Of a stretch of DNA of 64,000 bases, positions 47,271 to 57,344 are shown in pieces; within the stretch, counting starts at the first letter, position 1; the number at the start of each line of letters is the position of its first letter. This stretch comes from Thalassotalea mangrovi (GTDB taxonomy: Bacteria; Pseudomonadota; Gammaproteobacteria; Enterobacterales; Alteromonadaceae), in NCBI RefSeq assembly GCF_005116735.1, contig NZ_SWDB01000005.1:1-64000 (forward strand). The letters run 5' to 3'. Below the pieces are notes generated by a model. That model made no database searches. It saw only the letters and a list, made by a program, of their open reading frames with translations, and had not been told where the DNA came from. Made by a program: the position numbers and the translations under genes.

Positions 47271-50174
47271 TTAGTGACTAACGACGATGAGTCTAATCGC
47301 CTCAAATTTTAGTTGTGCATGCTCGATATAGTGAGCGAGTTGTTGTTGCTGAGCAAGAATAAATTCAAGCTCGGATTGACGGACGTTAGGGTTTACCGCC
47401 GCCAGGTCCTGTAAGCGCGCATGCTCGTCTTGTAAACTTTGCTGCATTTTCGTCATTGCCTGCTGTTTTAGTCCTGAAACCTGCTGTTTGCATAGCATTT
47501 CAGCTTTGTCGACCAGAGGCGGAATCAACCCTCGTAGTGCCTTAACTAGTTGCATACCGGTTTGCTTTTTCACCGGTTTTAGCTGTTGATCGAATCCTGC
47601 CTCATTGACTTTAGCGGCTAAATCATTGCCGTTTTTATCGAGCAACAGGCGAATTGGTGTGGTTGGCAGGTAGCGTCCTAGCTGCAGTTCGCTTGGCGCC
47701 ATCCCTTCCAGGGTAAAAATACACTCTAAGAAAAAGCTACCCACCGGTATTGCCGGATTTTTCAGAATAGCCAGGGAGGCGTTACCGATTTCATCACTTA
47801 ATACTAAATCGAGACTACCTCGTACCATGGGATGGTCCCAGGTCAGAAGTTGGTAATCCTCGCAACTTAACGCGGTTTGACGATCAAACGTGACCGTGGT
47901 GCCGTCTTCGCTGAGCCCGGGGAAATTAGGACTAAGCATATGTTCGCTCGGGGTCAGGACCAATGAGTTGTCGGCCTTGTCATCCTGGTTGATACCAAAT
48001 ACGTCAAACACCGAGAACATATATTGAGCCAGTTTGGTGTCTTCATCCTGGGCCTGAATTTCTTTTACCAGTTGAGCTGCTTTGCCATGACCTGAAGAAT
48101 GAATTTCCAGTAATTTATCTCGGCCTGATTCCAGTTCGGCCTTGAGTTTAAGGTGCATGTCCCGACTGGCGCTAATCAGGTTGTCGATGCCTTGATCATG
48201 CCAGATACCCTGCAGTGCGGTTTGCATTAATGGTCGCGAATATTCTTCATAAATGGCGCGCGCAGTAACGCAGGTCTGTTCAAACGCATTCATCGCCTGG
48301 TGATACCAGTTGAGCAGCATTGACTGTGGCGACTGCTCAAAATACGGGGTATGAATTTTTATCGTCTGGGTTTGACCGATGCGATCGAGTCGACCGATTC
48401 GTTGTTCCAATAAATCCGGGTTCAGCGGCAGGTCAAATAACACTAACTGGTGCGCAAACTGAAAATTTCGCCCTTCGCTACCAATTTCTGAGCACAAAAG
48501 TACCTGTGCACTGTCTTCTTCCTGGGCAAAGTAAGCCGCCGCTTTGTCCCGTTCAAAGATACTCATCCCTTCGTGGAACACGGCAGCACGAATGCCTTCT
48601 TTCACCCGTAATGCTTCTTCCAAATCTTTTGCGGTTTGCGCCTGGGCACAAATCACCAGGATCTTGGCCTGGCGGTCGCGATTTAATAGTTCAATCAGAT
48701 AATCAACGCGCGGGTCGATATCAACCCATGGTGTATCCTGGATACCTAATTGGTAAAAACATTCTGGAGTAAATAAGTACTTACACCGAGGGCTTTCTAA
48801 CAACTCGTCCGTATCGGCTGCAGAGATAAAATCCTGGATACACTCATCGTAAACTTCCGGCAGGGGCAGCGGTGTGGCGATTAACTGGCGCTTGGGAAAC
48901 CCTTTGATGGTATTTCGCGAATTTCTGAATAAAATGCGGCCTGTGCCGTGTCGATCCAGTAATTGCCCAACCAGTCCTGCTTTTATTTGCTCACTTTGTG
49001 CATCATTATTATTAATGGCTTGTAATTCACTGCTGATGTCCTTTTCTGCGAACAATGCCTGCAGGCTATGTTGCTGATTGTCAGTTAACGCTTTATCTGC
49101 CAGTAATGCATTGGCTGCATCTGCCACCTGGGCATATTGTTGTTCTTCGTCTACAAATTTTTGATAATCGTAAAAGCGATTACGATCGAGCAGGCGCAGG
49201 CGGGCGAAATGGCTTTTATGACCCAACTGATCCGGTGTCGCCGTTAACAACAGGATGCCCGGAATGTATTCTGCCAACATTTCAATACATTGATATTCGA
49301 TGCTGGGGTTGGCTTCGTCCCAGGCTAAATGGTGAGCTTCATCGACGACCAGCAAATCCCACTCTTCGTTACCAATATTTTCAAATTGCTCGGCGTTATT
49401 GGCGAGAAAATCGAGATTGACCAACACCAGCTGTTCGCTACTGAATGGATTTTCTTCGCTGTCGTATTGTTTGCAGCGCTCTTCGTCAAAGATGCTGAAT
49501 TTAAGATTGAAGCGACGCATCATTTCCACCAGCCATTGGTGAGTCAAGGCTTCTGGGACCACAATTAACACGCGCTGGGCACGCCCTGAAACGAGTTGCT
49601 GATGAATGATTAATCCAGCTTCAATGGTTTTTCCCAGGCCAACTTCATCAGCCAGTAATACCCGCGGCGCATAACGCTGGCCGACTTCTTCGGCGATATA
49701 TAATTGATGCTCGATTAAACTCACCCGGCCACCGGTCAGGCCGGTAAGGTGAGATTGTTGCTGTTCATTACTGATCGCCAATGAACATTTACGCAACTGA
49801 TACCAGTCAAGGCGGTCAAACTGACCATTCAACAAGCGGTCATGAGGTTTATTGAATTTGATAAAATGATCCAGCATCATTTCTTTCAGTTGCACCGTTT
49901 CATCGTTATCCTGGCGCACACCTTCATAGGTGTAGAGGTGGTCTTGTTCAATCACTCGGGTAATTTTGATGGAGAACCCCTCGTGACTCGGAACCGTATC
50001 ACCAACGCTGAATATTACCCGGGTCAATGGCGCATCCTGAATTGCATATTGTCTGGACTCACCAGTGGCGGTAAACAGTATGGTGACGAATCGATTTTCC
50101 ACCGCAACTACGGTACCTAATCCCTGATCTGACTCACTATCTGAAATCCAGCGTTGACCAAGAAAAAATGACAT
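47271..50174 (-). CDS. rapA: RNA polymerase-associated SWI2/SNF2 ATPase RapA
   Basis: A protein of 967 residues (E. coli 968) that recycles RNA polymerase. Two N-terminal Tudor-like domains (about 1-107) precede the helicase core with Walker A DEVGLGKTIEAGL (about 176-188) and the DEAH box at 278-281; helicase motif VI is QRIGRLDRIGQTQ. The C-terminal region with coiled-coil character completes the usual length. Same strand as rluA downstream; divergent from the PhoH gene across 523 bp. Confidence 0.96.
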   Translation of the reverse strand: MSFFLGQRWISDSESDQGLGTVVAVENRFVTILFTATGESRQYAIQDAPLTRVIFSVGDTVPSHEGFSIKITRVIEQDHLYTYEGVRQDNDETVQLKEMMLDHFIKFNKPHDRLLNGQFDRLDWYQLRKCSLAISNEQQQSHLTGLTGGRVSLIEHQLYIAEEVGQRYAPRVLLADEVGLGKTIEAGLIIHQQLVSGRAQRVLIVVPEALTHQWLVEMMRRFNLKFSIFDEERCKQYDSEENPFSSEQLVLVNLDFLANNAEQFENIGNEEWDLLVVDEAHHLAWDEANPSIEYQCIEMLAEYIPGILLLTATPDQLGHKSHFARLRLLDRNRFYDYQKFVDEEQQYAQVADAANALLADKALTDNQQHSLQALFAEKDISSELQAINNNDAQSEQIKAGLVGQLLDRHGTGRILFRNSRNTIKGFPKRQLIATPLPLPEVYDECIQDFISAADTDELLESPRCKYLFTPECFYQLGIQDTPWVDIDPRVDYLIELLNRDRQAKILVICAQAQTAKDLEEALRVKEGIRAAVFHEGMSIFERDKAAAYFAQEEDSAQVLLCSEIGSEGRNFQFAHQLVLFDLPLNPDLLEQRIGRLDRIGQTQTIKIHTPYFEQSPQSMLLNWYHQAMNAFEQTCVTARAIYEEYSRPLMQTALQGIWHDQGIDNLISASRDMHLKLKAELESGRDKLLEIHSSGHGKAAQLVKEIQAQDEDTKLAQYMFSVFDVFGINQDDKADNSLVLTPSEHMLSPNFPGLSEDGTTVTFDRQTALSCEDYQLLTWDHPMVRGSLDLVLSDEIGNASLAILKNPAIPVGSFFLECIFTLEGMAPSELQLGRYLPTTPIRLLLDKNGNDLAAKVNEAGFDQQLKPVKKQTGMQLVKALRGLIPPLVDKAEMLCKQQVSGLKQQAMTKMQQSLQDEHARLQDLAAVNPNVRQSELEFILAQQQQLAHYIEHAQLKFEAIRLIVVSH

Positions 50175-50697
50175 AAAACTCTCCGTAAAAATCTGCGCCT
50201 GTCAAAAGGGGCGCTATGTTAACGGTTTATCTGCAGCCTTTGTACTTATTTAGAGGATGTTTACTTTCACGGAAGGATATTTGTACATATCGTTTGTAAA
50301 ATAAACGCCTTTCAGCAAGTTCATTGACAGCAAGCGACTTTCAGACAATCGGCGCTCGGTTCGCTATCGGCACTATCAGGCAGCAATGACAAGCCCCTAA
50401 TAAGAATAGTTCGATTCGTATTTCTTGCCGATACCATAAAAAAAACGAGGCCCATATTGGTGAATAACTTTCATTCATTGACTTGAAAATGTCACTTGCC
50501 AGTTGCGCAATAAACTGTCAAAGTGGTGTTAAAGTAAACGCGAAAGGGAGGGATTTCTTGGTCATTTAGCACCACTGGCTCCGATGGCCGGTCTGGGAGG
50601 GACATGGACGGTGACCCCGCGACAACTTTCACCTCTGTTCTGCTCCGCACAGCTCCGGTATTGGCTCACAACGATTTTGTAGGTAGCAGGAATTTAT
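50175..50697. other. Long divergent spacer rapA/PhoH
   Basis: A 523-bp gene-free region. The 200 bp before the PhoH gene are GC-richer than typical spacers here and include two GGGAGGGA blocks (starting near 50546 and 50607) and a GGTGACC sequence near 50611. No tRNA, known riboswitch or terminator was recognised. It may be a structured 5' leader; evidence is weak. Confidence 0.4.
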
Positions 50698-52080
50698 ATG
50701 ACAGAACAAAGCACCATCTATGTATTAGATACCAATATTCTTCTTCATGAACCATTCGCATTTCTTTCCTTTCAGGAACACGATGTGGTCATCCCAATGA
50801 CCGTACTCGAAGAACTCGATAATATTAAGGACCGCCGCAAGGATGTCAGCCGTGATGCCAGGGTGGCGATTCGGGCACTTGAAGATACCCTGGTGGATGC
50901 ATCGCCAGAACAGGTTATGGCTGGGGTTGAATTAAAAAATAAAAATGAGACCCAGAGCAAACCTGGCCGCCTGTCGATTTTTAATGATTTTACACTGCAG
51001 CAAAAAGCCGGAGCCTTGTCGGATAATGACAATGACAATCGCATTATCAATACAGCGCTCTATCTACAGGAGAAGAATGCCGACAAACGAGTCGTATTGG
51101 TCACCAAAGACATCAATATGCGCCTTAAAGGTAAAGGTGCCGGATTGGCCTATGTTGAAGATTATCGGACCGACCAACTGGTCGATGACATTAAATTTCT
51201 GACCAAAGGTTATCATAAGTTTGAAGGGGATTTCTGGCGCCAGGTTCATGATTGCCAGAGTGAAACTGATGGCCGTTACACTCAGCACCTGCTCGACAAA
51301 AGCCTTATCCCCAGTGCTTTCATCAATGAATATTTGATTGATGAGGAAAAAACCTTTGCCGGTAAAATTGTTGAAGTTCAGGAGGACAAGGTAGCGGTTC
51401 AGGATATCGGTTATGATCGCTTGATGGGGCGCCAGGCCTGGGGTATTCATCCAAAGAATATTTATCAGGGCATGGCACTTGATGCCTTACTCGATCCCAG
51501 TATCGACCTGGTGATCCTGACCGGGCCTGCTGGATGCGGTAAAACCCTATTGGCGCTGGCATCGGCATTAGAGCTGGTAGTAGAGAGGGGGCAGTACGAT
51601 AAGGTGATCGTGACCCGCTCAACTCCAGAGATCGCCGAATCGATTGGTTTTCTTCCCGGTACCGAAGAAGAAAAGATGGCCCCTTGGCTGGCGGCGATTA
51701 CCGACTCATTAGAAGTGTTGCATAAACAGGATGAAAGTATGGCAAGTAGCATGAATTACATCATGGAAAAGGCCAACATTCAGTTTAAATCCATTAACTT
51801 TATGCGTGGTCGCTCGATTCAGAATTCACTGGTAATCCTCGACGAATGCCAGAACCTGACCGCATCGCAGTTAAAAACCATCATTACCCGATGCGGTGAA
51901 GGGACCAAGATAATCTGTTCTGGTAACCTGGCACAAATTGACAGTAACTACCTGACCGCTCTGACATCGGGTCTTACCTATATCGTCGAGCGGTTTAAGG
52001 ACTACACTGGCAGCGCTACGATTAATCTCAATGGCGTGATGCGCTCGTCGTTAGCATCATTCGCCGAAGAGAACCTGTAA
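50698..52080 (+). CDS. PIN-PhoH family ATPase/ribonuclease
   Basis: A protein of 460 residues. An N-terminal PIN nuclease domain (about 1-145) has the acidic residues Asp11 (VLDTNILLH), Glu39 and Asp137 region (TKDINMRLKGKG). The C-terminal PhoH ATPase has Walker A GPAGCGKTLLAL (from residue 276) and Walker B VILDECQN. PIN-PhoH proteins are proposed RNA-unwinding ribonucleases (PhoH2/YlaK type). The long spacer upstream may hold regulatory sequence. No antitoxin-like small gene precedes it. Ends at a UUCG-capped hairpin. Confidence 0.9.
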   Translation: MTEQSTIYVLDTNILLHEPFAFLSFQEHDVVIPMTVLEELDNIKDRRKDVSRDARVAIRALEDTLVDASPEQVMAGVELKNKNETQSKPGRLSIFNDFTLQQKAGALSDNDNDNRIINTALYLQEKNADKRVVLVTKDINMRLKGKGAGLAYVEDYRTDQLVDDIKFLTKGYHKFEGDFWRQVHDCQSETDGRYTQHLLDKSLIPSAFINEYLIDEEKTFAGKIVEVQEDKVAVQDIGYDRLMGRQAWGIHPKNIYQGMALDALLDPSIDLVILTGPAGCGKTLLALASALELVVERGQYDKVIVTRSTPEIAESIGFLPGTEEEKMAPWLAAITDSLEVLHKQDESMASSMNYIMEKANIQFKSINFMRGRSIQNSLVILDECQNLTASQLKTIITRCGEGTKIICSGNLAQIDSNYLTALTSGLTYIVERFKDYTGSATINLNGVMRSSLASFAEENL

Positions 52081-52104
52081 CAGAAATTGCCTACCTAACG
52101 CCAA

Positions 52105-52132
52105 AAGGGACAAAGCTTCGGCTCTGTCCCTT
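52105..52132 (+). terminator. UUCG-capped hairpin after the PhoH gene
   Basis: AAGGGACA (52105-52112) pairs with TGTCCCTT (52125-52132), and inside it AGC-TTCG-GCT makes a second stem with a stable UUCG tetraloop, separated by one mismatch. No T run follows, so it may mark a 3' end or a stability element rather than an intrinsic terminator. Confidence 0.6.
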
Positions 52133-52443
52133 GTGAACCCTTAACAATCTTCGCCAGTCTGACCCTTTACACAGGCTAATTCATTATCTGCACGGATAAA
52201 TGGTCTGCTCTATTGTGGCAATGGTGACAAATTACCACCTGGTTTTTCCATCAAAAAGACTTTACAGCAGGCTCAGGCTATCGCTATATTAAAACATGTG
52301 TTTAAATTGATGGTTTTAATCACCGGTTTAAAAATTTCCGGCAAGCAATTTTCTGGCGGAATTTCGCGTGTAACTTTCAACCTTTATATAAACTTATAAA
52401 AGATAAAAATCTTTTCCCGACAGATTGTTAGATGGAGGCCAAG
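52133..52443. other. Spacer upstream of acyl-CoA dehydrogenase
   Basis: About 310 bp, AT-rich, with no gene. No good FadR-type palindrome was found. Presumably contains the acyl-CoA dehydrogenase promoter. Confidence 0.45.
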
Positions 52444-54222
52444 GTGGCTGAATACAGTGTAGCGTTAGATGATATGAATTTTTTACTGTTTGATGTATTT
52501 CAGGCAGACAAAATGTGGCAGCAGTTGCCGGAGTTGGCGGAGTCGTTAGATAAAGATACGGCTCAGGCCATTTTACTTGAATGTGCGAAAATTGCGGAAC
52601 AGGAAATTGCGCCAATTTCCCGTCAGGGGGACGAGGTCGGGGTGACATTTAATGAAGGATCGATTACCACTCCTCCGGGCTTTAAACAGGCATTTGACAC
52701 TTATGCTGAAGGCGGCTGGATTGGTCTTGGTGGCGATATCAATTTTGGTGGCATGGGGATGCCGAAAATGCTGACCGCATTGCAGGAAGAAATTGTTTGC
52801 GCTGCCGACATGTCGTTTTCATTGTACCCTGGGCTTACTTCAGGGGCGGCGTTATCGCTGTCAACTCATGGCAGCGAAGCTTTGAAAGAGCAGTTTTTGC
52901 CGCGCATGTACGCCGGCGAGTGGGCAGGCACCATGTGTTTAACCGAAGCTCACGCGGGTACTGATTTGGGGATCATTCGTACTAAAGCGGTTGCCAATGA
53001 TGATGGCAGTTATCGTCTTACTGGTGGCAAAATCTTTATCACCGGCGGTGAACAGGATATAACCGAGAATATTATTCACCTGGTTTTAGCCAAACTGCCG
53101 GATGCACCGAAAGGTCCAAAGGGCATTTCCCTGTTTCTGGTTCCTAAATTTAACGTTAATGATGATGGTTCACTGGGCGAGCGCAACGGTGTGAGTTGTG
53201 GCTCAATTGAACATAAAATGGGTATTCATGCATCGGCAACCTGCGTGATCAATTTTGATGGCGCAAAAGGCTATTTGGTCGGTGAAGTGAATAAAGGACT
53301 GGCAGCCATGTTTACGATGATGAATTACGAGCGCATTGGCGTTGGCATTCAGGGCTTAGGTGCGAGTGTCCGTTCATATCAAAATGCACTGGAATATGCC
53401 AAAGAGCGGTTGCAAAGCCGAGCGGCTACCGGGCCTCAATCTCCCGATAAAGAAGCGGATTCCATCATGGTCCATGCCGATGTGCGCCGCATGCTATTGA
53501 CCATGAAGGCGATGAATGAAGGTAACCGGGCATTGGCTATGTACATTTCCCAGCAACTCGATTTGAGTAAATTTGCCAGTGGCGAAGCGCAGCAAAAAGG
53601 TGAAGCGCTGGCGGCATTAATGACTCCACTGGCGAAAGCCTTTTTCACCGATGTTGGTCTGGAAAATACCATTGCCGGTCAACAGGTGCTCGGTGGTCAT
53701 GGCTATGTGCGCGAGTGGGGGCAGGAACAACTGGTGCGTGATTGTCGCATCGCCCAGATTTACGAGGGCACTAATGGCATCCAGGCCATGGATTTAATTG
53801 GCCGCAAACTTGCCGCAAACCGCGGCGAATATATGCAATTATTTATTGCCGATGTACGAGCCTTTATTGCGGCCAACCCGCAAGCCGAGATGCAGGAATT
53901 TATCCAGCCATTAACGGCAGCGGTCGATGACTTGCAAGGATTAACTCAGGATATTCTTATTGCCGCAGGCACCGATCCGAATCAACTGGGCAGTGCTGCT
54001 TGCGATTATTTACACGTATTTGGCTATACCGCTGTTGCCTTTATGTGGGCCCGCATGGCATTGGCGGCTTTGCCTGAGTCGGCAAGTAATGACTTTTGCA
54101 AAGCGAAGGTTCACACCGCAAGATATTATTTTGCCCGCCTGCTACCTAGACGATTATCACTAATGGCATCTGCACGCAGTGCTGCAGCGCATTTATATAA
54201 CCTTGAAGACGAGTTGTTCTAG
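52444..54222 (+). CDS. Acyl-CoA dehydrogenase (DmdC/AcdA-like)
   Basis: A flavoenzyme of 592 residues in the long acyl-CoA dehydrogenase group, which includes 3-methylmercaptopropionyl-CoA dehydrogenase (DmdC). It has the N-terminal extension AEYSVALDDMNFLLFDVF, substrate/FAD motifs MCLTEAHAGTDLG and KIFITGGEQD, QVLGGHGYVREWGQEQLVRDCRIAQIYEGTNGIQA and a C-terminal helical extension. The GTG start at 52444 is chosen because GGAGG (52434-52438) lies 5 nt upstream and the product then starts like its relatives; the ATG at 52432 overlaps that site. The fatty or sulfur-containing substrate is not decided by the sequence. Confidence 0.88.
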   Translation: MAEYSVALDDMNFLLFDVFQADKMWQQLPELAESLDKDTAQAILLECAKIAEQEIAPISRQGDEVGVTFNEGSITTPPGFKQAFDTYAEGGWIGLGGDINFGGMGMPKMLTALQEEIVCAADMSFSLYPGLTSGAALSLSTHGSEALKEQFLPRMYAGEWAGTMCLTEAHAGTDLGIIRTKAVANDDGSYRLTGGKIFITGGEQDITENIIHLVLAKLPDAPKGPKGISLFLVPKFNVNDDGSLGERNGVSCGSIEHKMGIHASATCVINFDGAKGYLVGEVNKGLAAMFTMMNYERIGVGIQGLGASVRSYQNALEYAKERLQSRAATGPQSPDKEADSIMVHADVRRMLLTMKAMNEGNRALAMYISQQLDLSKFASGEAQQKGEALAALMTPLAKAFFTDVGLENTIAGQQVLGGHGYVREWGQEQLVRDCRIAQIYEGTNGIQAMDLIGRKLAANRGEYMQLFIADVRAFIAANPQAEMQEFIQPLTAAVDDLQGLTQDILIAAGTDPNQLGSAACDYLHVFGYTAVAFMWARMALAALPESASNDFCKAKVHTARYYFARLLPRRLSLMASARSAAAHLYNLEDELF

Positions 54223-54228
54223 ACCGAA

Positions 54229-54262
54229 TACCAACCTTTCTAAATAAGGTTAGTATTCTGGG
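54229..54262 (+). repeat. Inverted repeat downstream of the acyl-CoA dehydrogenase
   Basis: GAATACCAACCTT and AAGGTTAGTATTC form a 13-bp stem with one mismatch and a short loop. No T run. It may mark the 3' end of the transcript. Despite the TACCAA start it is not a copy of the dispersed MITE. Confidence 0.6.
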
Positions 54263-54323
54263 TTTCAGGTTTCAGGTGTATGTTATATGATGCTCTGACC
54301 GCAATCTGTTTTGCGATATTGAA

Positions 54324-54350
54324 ATAAAAACAGGGCCGAAAGGCCCCGTC
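54324..54350 (-). terminator. Terminator after the amidohydrolase gene
   Basis: GGGCC (54333-54337) and GGCCC (54342-54346) form a GAAA-loop hairpin on the plus strand; on the minus strand it is followed by TGTTTTTA. Located downstream of the M20 gene. Confidence 0.7.
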
Positions 54351-54376
54351 TAGTTTTTATCAACCCTGATAAGCGA

Positions 54377-55684
54377 TTATTTTTTCTTGTTCATATAGTC
54401 GATGGTCAGGTTAGTCAGCACTTCAACACCTGTTATCAGGCCACTTTCATCGATTTTAAATTCCGGCGTATGATGACCTGGTGCCTGATCGGCTGGTAAT
54501 CCTTTTGGCTTGCCACCGACAAATAAATACAGGCCAGGGACTTCCTGCTGGAAGAAGGAAAAGTCTTCGGCACCGGTAACTGCTTTGGTTAATTTAACAT
54601 TGTCAGCTCCGGCACTGCTGCGAATCGTCGGTAACATGGCTTCCATTAATTCAGGGTCATTGTAGGTAACCGGATAATTCGCGCCCCAAGGCACCTGCAC
54701 TTCAACTTCTGCATTCATGCTGGCGGCAATGGTCTCAGCCTTACGGGTTACCGCTTCACGAATTTGCATCCGCATGTCTTCATTTAATGAGCGTAATGTA
54801 CCAACAATCTCTACTTCAGACGGAATAATATTAGAACGGGTACCACCGTGTATTGAACCGACCGTCACTACAGCGGCTTCGTCAATAAGCTTTAACTCTC
54901 TCGAGACAATGGTTTGTAATCCCATTACAATTTGCGCGGATGTGACAATGGGATCAACGCTGATCCACGGATAAGCGCCGTGTGATTGCTGTCCTTTTAC
55001 CAGGATGCGATATGAATCAACGGCGGCCATGATACCGCCAGGTTTGTATTCAATCGTGCCAACTTCGGTATCTGAGCTAATATGCAGGCCAAATACCACA
55101 TCAACGCCTTCCATCACGCCTTCCTTAACCATAAGTTCAGCGCCGCCTTCTTCACCCGCGGGGGCACCTTCTTCGGCCGGTTGGAACACAAATTTAACTT
55201 TACCGCTAAGCTCCCCTTGCATTTCCTTAAGGATTTTTGCCGCACCTAGCAGCATGGCGATATGAGTATCGTGGCCACAGGCATGCATTACGCCAACTTG
55301 CTGGCCATTAAATTCCGTTGTCACTTTTGATGCAAAATCCAAATCCACAGATTCGGTTACTGGTAATCCATCGATATCCGCGCGCAGTGCGATAACCGGT
55401 CCGGGCTTACCAGAATCCAGTACGGTAACGACGCCTGTATGGGCGATACCGGTTTCAACTTCATAACCCATCGCTTCAAGTTCTTTAGCAATGGTTTTTG
55501 CGGTATTAAATTCGCGGTTCGACAGTTCTGGAAATTGATGGAAGTGACGACGCCAGTCAATCACTTGTTGTTCGTTTTCCAGAGACAGTTTTTCAACGGT
55601 TTGATATTGATCTGCCATGACAGCAGAGCTAAACGTAAATAGCGCAGCACTACAAAGTGCCAGACGGGAAAGGCAAGTTTTCAT
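54377..55684 (-). CDS. Exported M20D amidohydrolase
   Basis: A metallopeptidase-family protein of 435 residues with a signal peptide ending about AVMA. M20D features: RRHFHQFPELSNREF, ALRADIDGLPV, the metal motif MHACGHDTHIAMLLG and VFQPAEEGAPAGEEGGAELM; a later GHHTPEF metal ligand is present. Related enzymes hydrolyse N-acyl amino acids, hippurate or amidated auxins. The exported location suggests scavenging of N-acyl amino acids or peptides in the periplasm, which is inference. Single gene with its own terminator. Confidence 0.88.
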   Translation of the reverse strand: MKTCLSRLALCSAALFTFSSAVMADQYQTVEKLSLENEQQVIDWRRHFHQFPELSNREFNTAKTIAKELEAMGYEVETGIAHTGVVTVLDSGKPGPVIALRADIDGLPVTESVDLDFASKVTTEFNGQQVGVMHACGHDTHIAMLLGAAKILKEMQGELSGKVKFVFQPAEEGAPAGEEGGAELMVKEGVMEGVDVVFGLHISSDTEVGTIEYKPGGIMAAVDSYRILVKGQQSHGAYPWISVDPIVTSAQIVMGLQTIVSRELKLIDEAAVVTVGSIHGGTRSNIIPSEVEIVGTLRSLNEDMRMQIREAVTRKAETIAASMNAEVEVQVPWGANYPVTYNDPELMEAMLPTIRSSAGADNVKLTKAVTGAEDFSFFQQEVPGLYLFVGGKPKGLPADQAPGHHTPEFKIDESGLITGVEVLTNLTIDYMNKKK

Positions 55685-55756
55685 CGTGTTACCTGTTGTT
55701 TTTGTTAATGGTAAGAAATTATCTAACCTAATAGAGTCTACCTGATTAGGTAAGAA

Positions 55757-56887
55757 TTAGAAGGAATATTTTAAACCTAAAATCAACAGGATATCGGTTG
55801 ATTTTGGCACTTCGCCAAGCTCATTTGGGCTCGGCTCGGCGACGTAATCAAGTATCGACTTAACTTCCAGCTGCAAATCATCAATCAGTTCCACATCAAT
55901 ACCAGCCTCGATGCGATGGATCAGGCTCCCGGATTCTTCCGAAGCGGTTTTTCCGACATAACTAAAAAGCAACGTCAGATCCTTGGTGTAGTCATAACTA
56001 ATATCGGTACCGGCGAGGATCCCCCAGGACGTATTACGATTGGAGGTACCCGGTTCGACTTCGACAAACCGGGTATATTGCAGGTTAGGACCGGAGTAAA
56101 TGCGCCAGAAAAAATCATCTTCATCAATCAGAATTAAACCAGCGGCCACTGCAGCGGTAGCCTGATAATCGATATTTTTAAAGTGATCACTGAATAATTC
56201 CAGATCCGGCATACGAAAAAAAATTTTACGGGTGTAAAACCAGTCGTAAGAAAAGTTAACCCGATGATTTTCTTCCGTCAATACCTGTTGGTCGGTTTCT
56301 ATATCCTCCGAGCGGGCAAAGACGCCGAGGTAGCTTACCTGCAACCGGTCAAGAGGTGTCAACCTTAGCAGGCTGCCCTGAATGGTGTAGTCAAGGCGCT
56401 GTGAATTGCCTTCTTTGAAGTTTAAACCGGCACTGACATTGCCACTCCAGATACTATCCTCACTTTGCTTCGACGGCGTAATCGATAACAGTTGTTCCCG
56501 TGGGAAGATCAGCTGGGGTTTATTGAAAAAAGTAATTTTGGTGCGATCGAGAAGAAGTTGACCCTCATATATCTGATTGTTGTCCAGACGAATGCTGACG
56601 ATATCATTGGTACGAATCTGTCGAATATCATCAAAGTCAATTTCCAGTACGCCAAACTCATCACTATCAATCTTAAGGGTATTGCGATACATCGAAATCA
56701 AATCGCCACCAATCAGTTCGCCATTTTCAAGCAGTACCCAGTCAAAGCGAATCGGCATCGTCGGTCGGTTTATTGGCCATTCTTCGGGTTCCTGCCACTG
56801 TGCGAGGGCGTTATTGACCATAGCGAAACTGACCAACAACGCTAAGGTTAGGAAGATAACAGGGGGACGAAATACTTTATCTGACAA
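55757..56887 (-). CDS. DUF481 outer-membrane beta-barrel protein
   Basis: A protein of 376 residues. Signal peptide (SDKVFRPPVIFLTLALLVSFAMVNNALA), a periplasmic region of about 110 residues with an SH3-like WVLLENGELIGGDLISM, and a C-terminal DUF481 barrel (about 145-376) with repeated strands such as SGNVSAGLNFKEGNSQRLDYTIQGSLLRL and the final aromatic strand ILLILGLKYSF. The start is apparently TTG at 56887, since no ATG precedes the signal peptide in frame. Function unknown; such barrels are often induced by alkaline or salt stress. Confidence 0.82.
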   Translation of the reverse strand: MSDKVFRPPVIFLTLALLVSFAMVNNALAQWQEPEEWPINRPTMPIRFDWVLLENGELIGGDLISMYRNTLKIDSDEFGVLEIDFDDIRQIRTNDIVSIRLDNNQIYEGQLLLDRTKITFFNKPQLIFPREQLLSITPSKQSEDSIWSGNVSAGLNFKEGNSQRLDYTIQGSLLRLTPLDRLQVSYLGVFARSEDIETDQQVLTEENHRVNFSYDWFYTRKIFFRMPDLELFSDHFKNIDYQATAAVAAGLILIDEDDFFWRIYSGPNLQYTRFVEVEPGTSNRNTSWGILAGTDISYDYTKDLTLLFSYVGKTASEESGSLIHRIEAGIDVELIDDLQLEVKSILDYVAEPSPNELGEVPKSTDILLILGLKYSF

Positions 56888-57017
56888 AGGCGATTCTTAT
56901 TCTGCTGATTATTATTAGTTATTGTTAAATTTAGGAAACTTCGCGGAAAAAGCAAAGAATCGCACTGGAAGGTGGAAGGCGAGAGCACACTTTGTTTCGA
57001 GCACGCTTCGCTCCTGG

Positions 57018-57070
57018 CACACGATTGAAAATCGTTCCTATCATGCAATCAAAGATTGCGCCTAGCAAAA
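57018..57070 (+). repeat. 53-bp repeat with two mini-hairpins, copy 1
   Basis: Contains CGATT-GAA-AATCG and GCAATC-AAA-GATTGC hairpins. Copy 2 lies 197 bp downstream and differs at only a few positions. Confidence 0.85.
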
Positions 57071-57214
57071 GTCTACTTATTTGGTAGGGGGTACATAAAG
57101 TCTTCGACCTTATTCCGGGTACGCCAATGAAAATACATTGGCTCCGGGAATATAACTCGAAGAGTTACTTCGGGTAACTTGAAGCTAGGAGCAGGCTGGC
57201 AAGCCAGCTCCTGT

Positions 57215-57267
57215 CACACGATTGAAAATCGTTCCTAGCATGCAATCTAAGATTGCGCCTGGCAAAG
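57215..57267 (+). repeat. 53-bp repeat with two mini-hairpins, copy 2
   Basis: Same order of CGATT-GAA-AATCG and GCAATC-TAA-GATTGC hairpins as copy 1. It follows a longer stem-loop (from about 57185) not matched in the same form before copy 1. Confidence 0.85.
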
Positions 57268-57344
57268 GCAAGGGGGAGCTGGGAAGAGGGAGGTGGAAGA
57301 ATAAGGTGGAAGAGGGAGGTGGAAGTGCTTAGTGGCGCAGGGGG

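Noticed and set aside
52133-52443. FadR-type operator upstream of the acyl-CoA dehydrogenase
   Set aside because: GCCAGTCTGACCC near 52155 is only a weak partial match to a FadR palindrome.
54229-54262. Sixth copy of the MITE (starts GAATACCAA)
   Set aside because: Only the first bases match; the opposite arm is TTAGTATTC and the length is 34 bp, so it is an unrelated hairpin.
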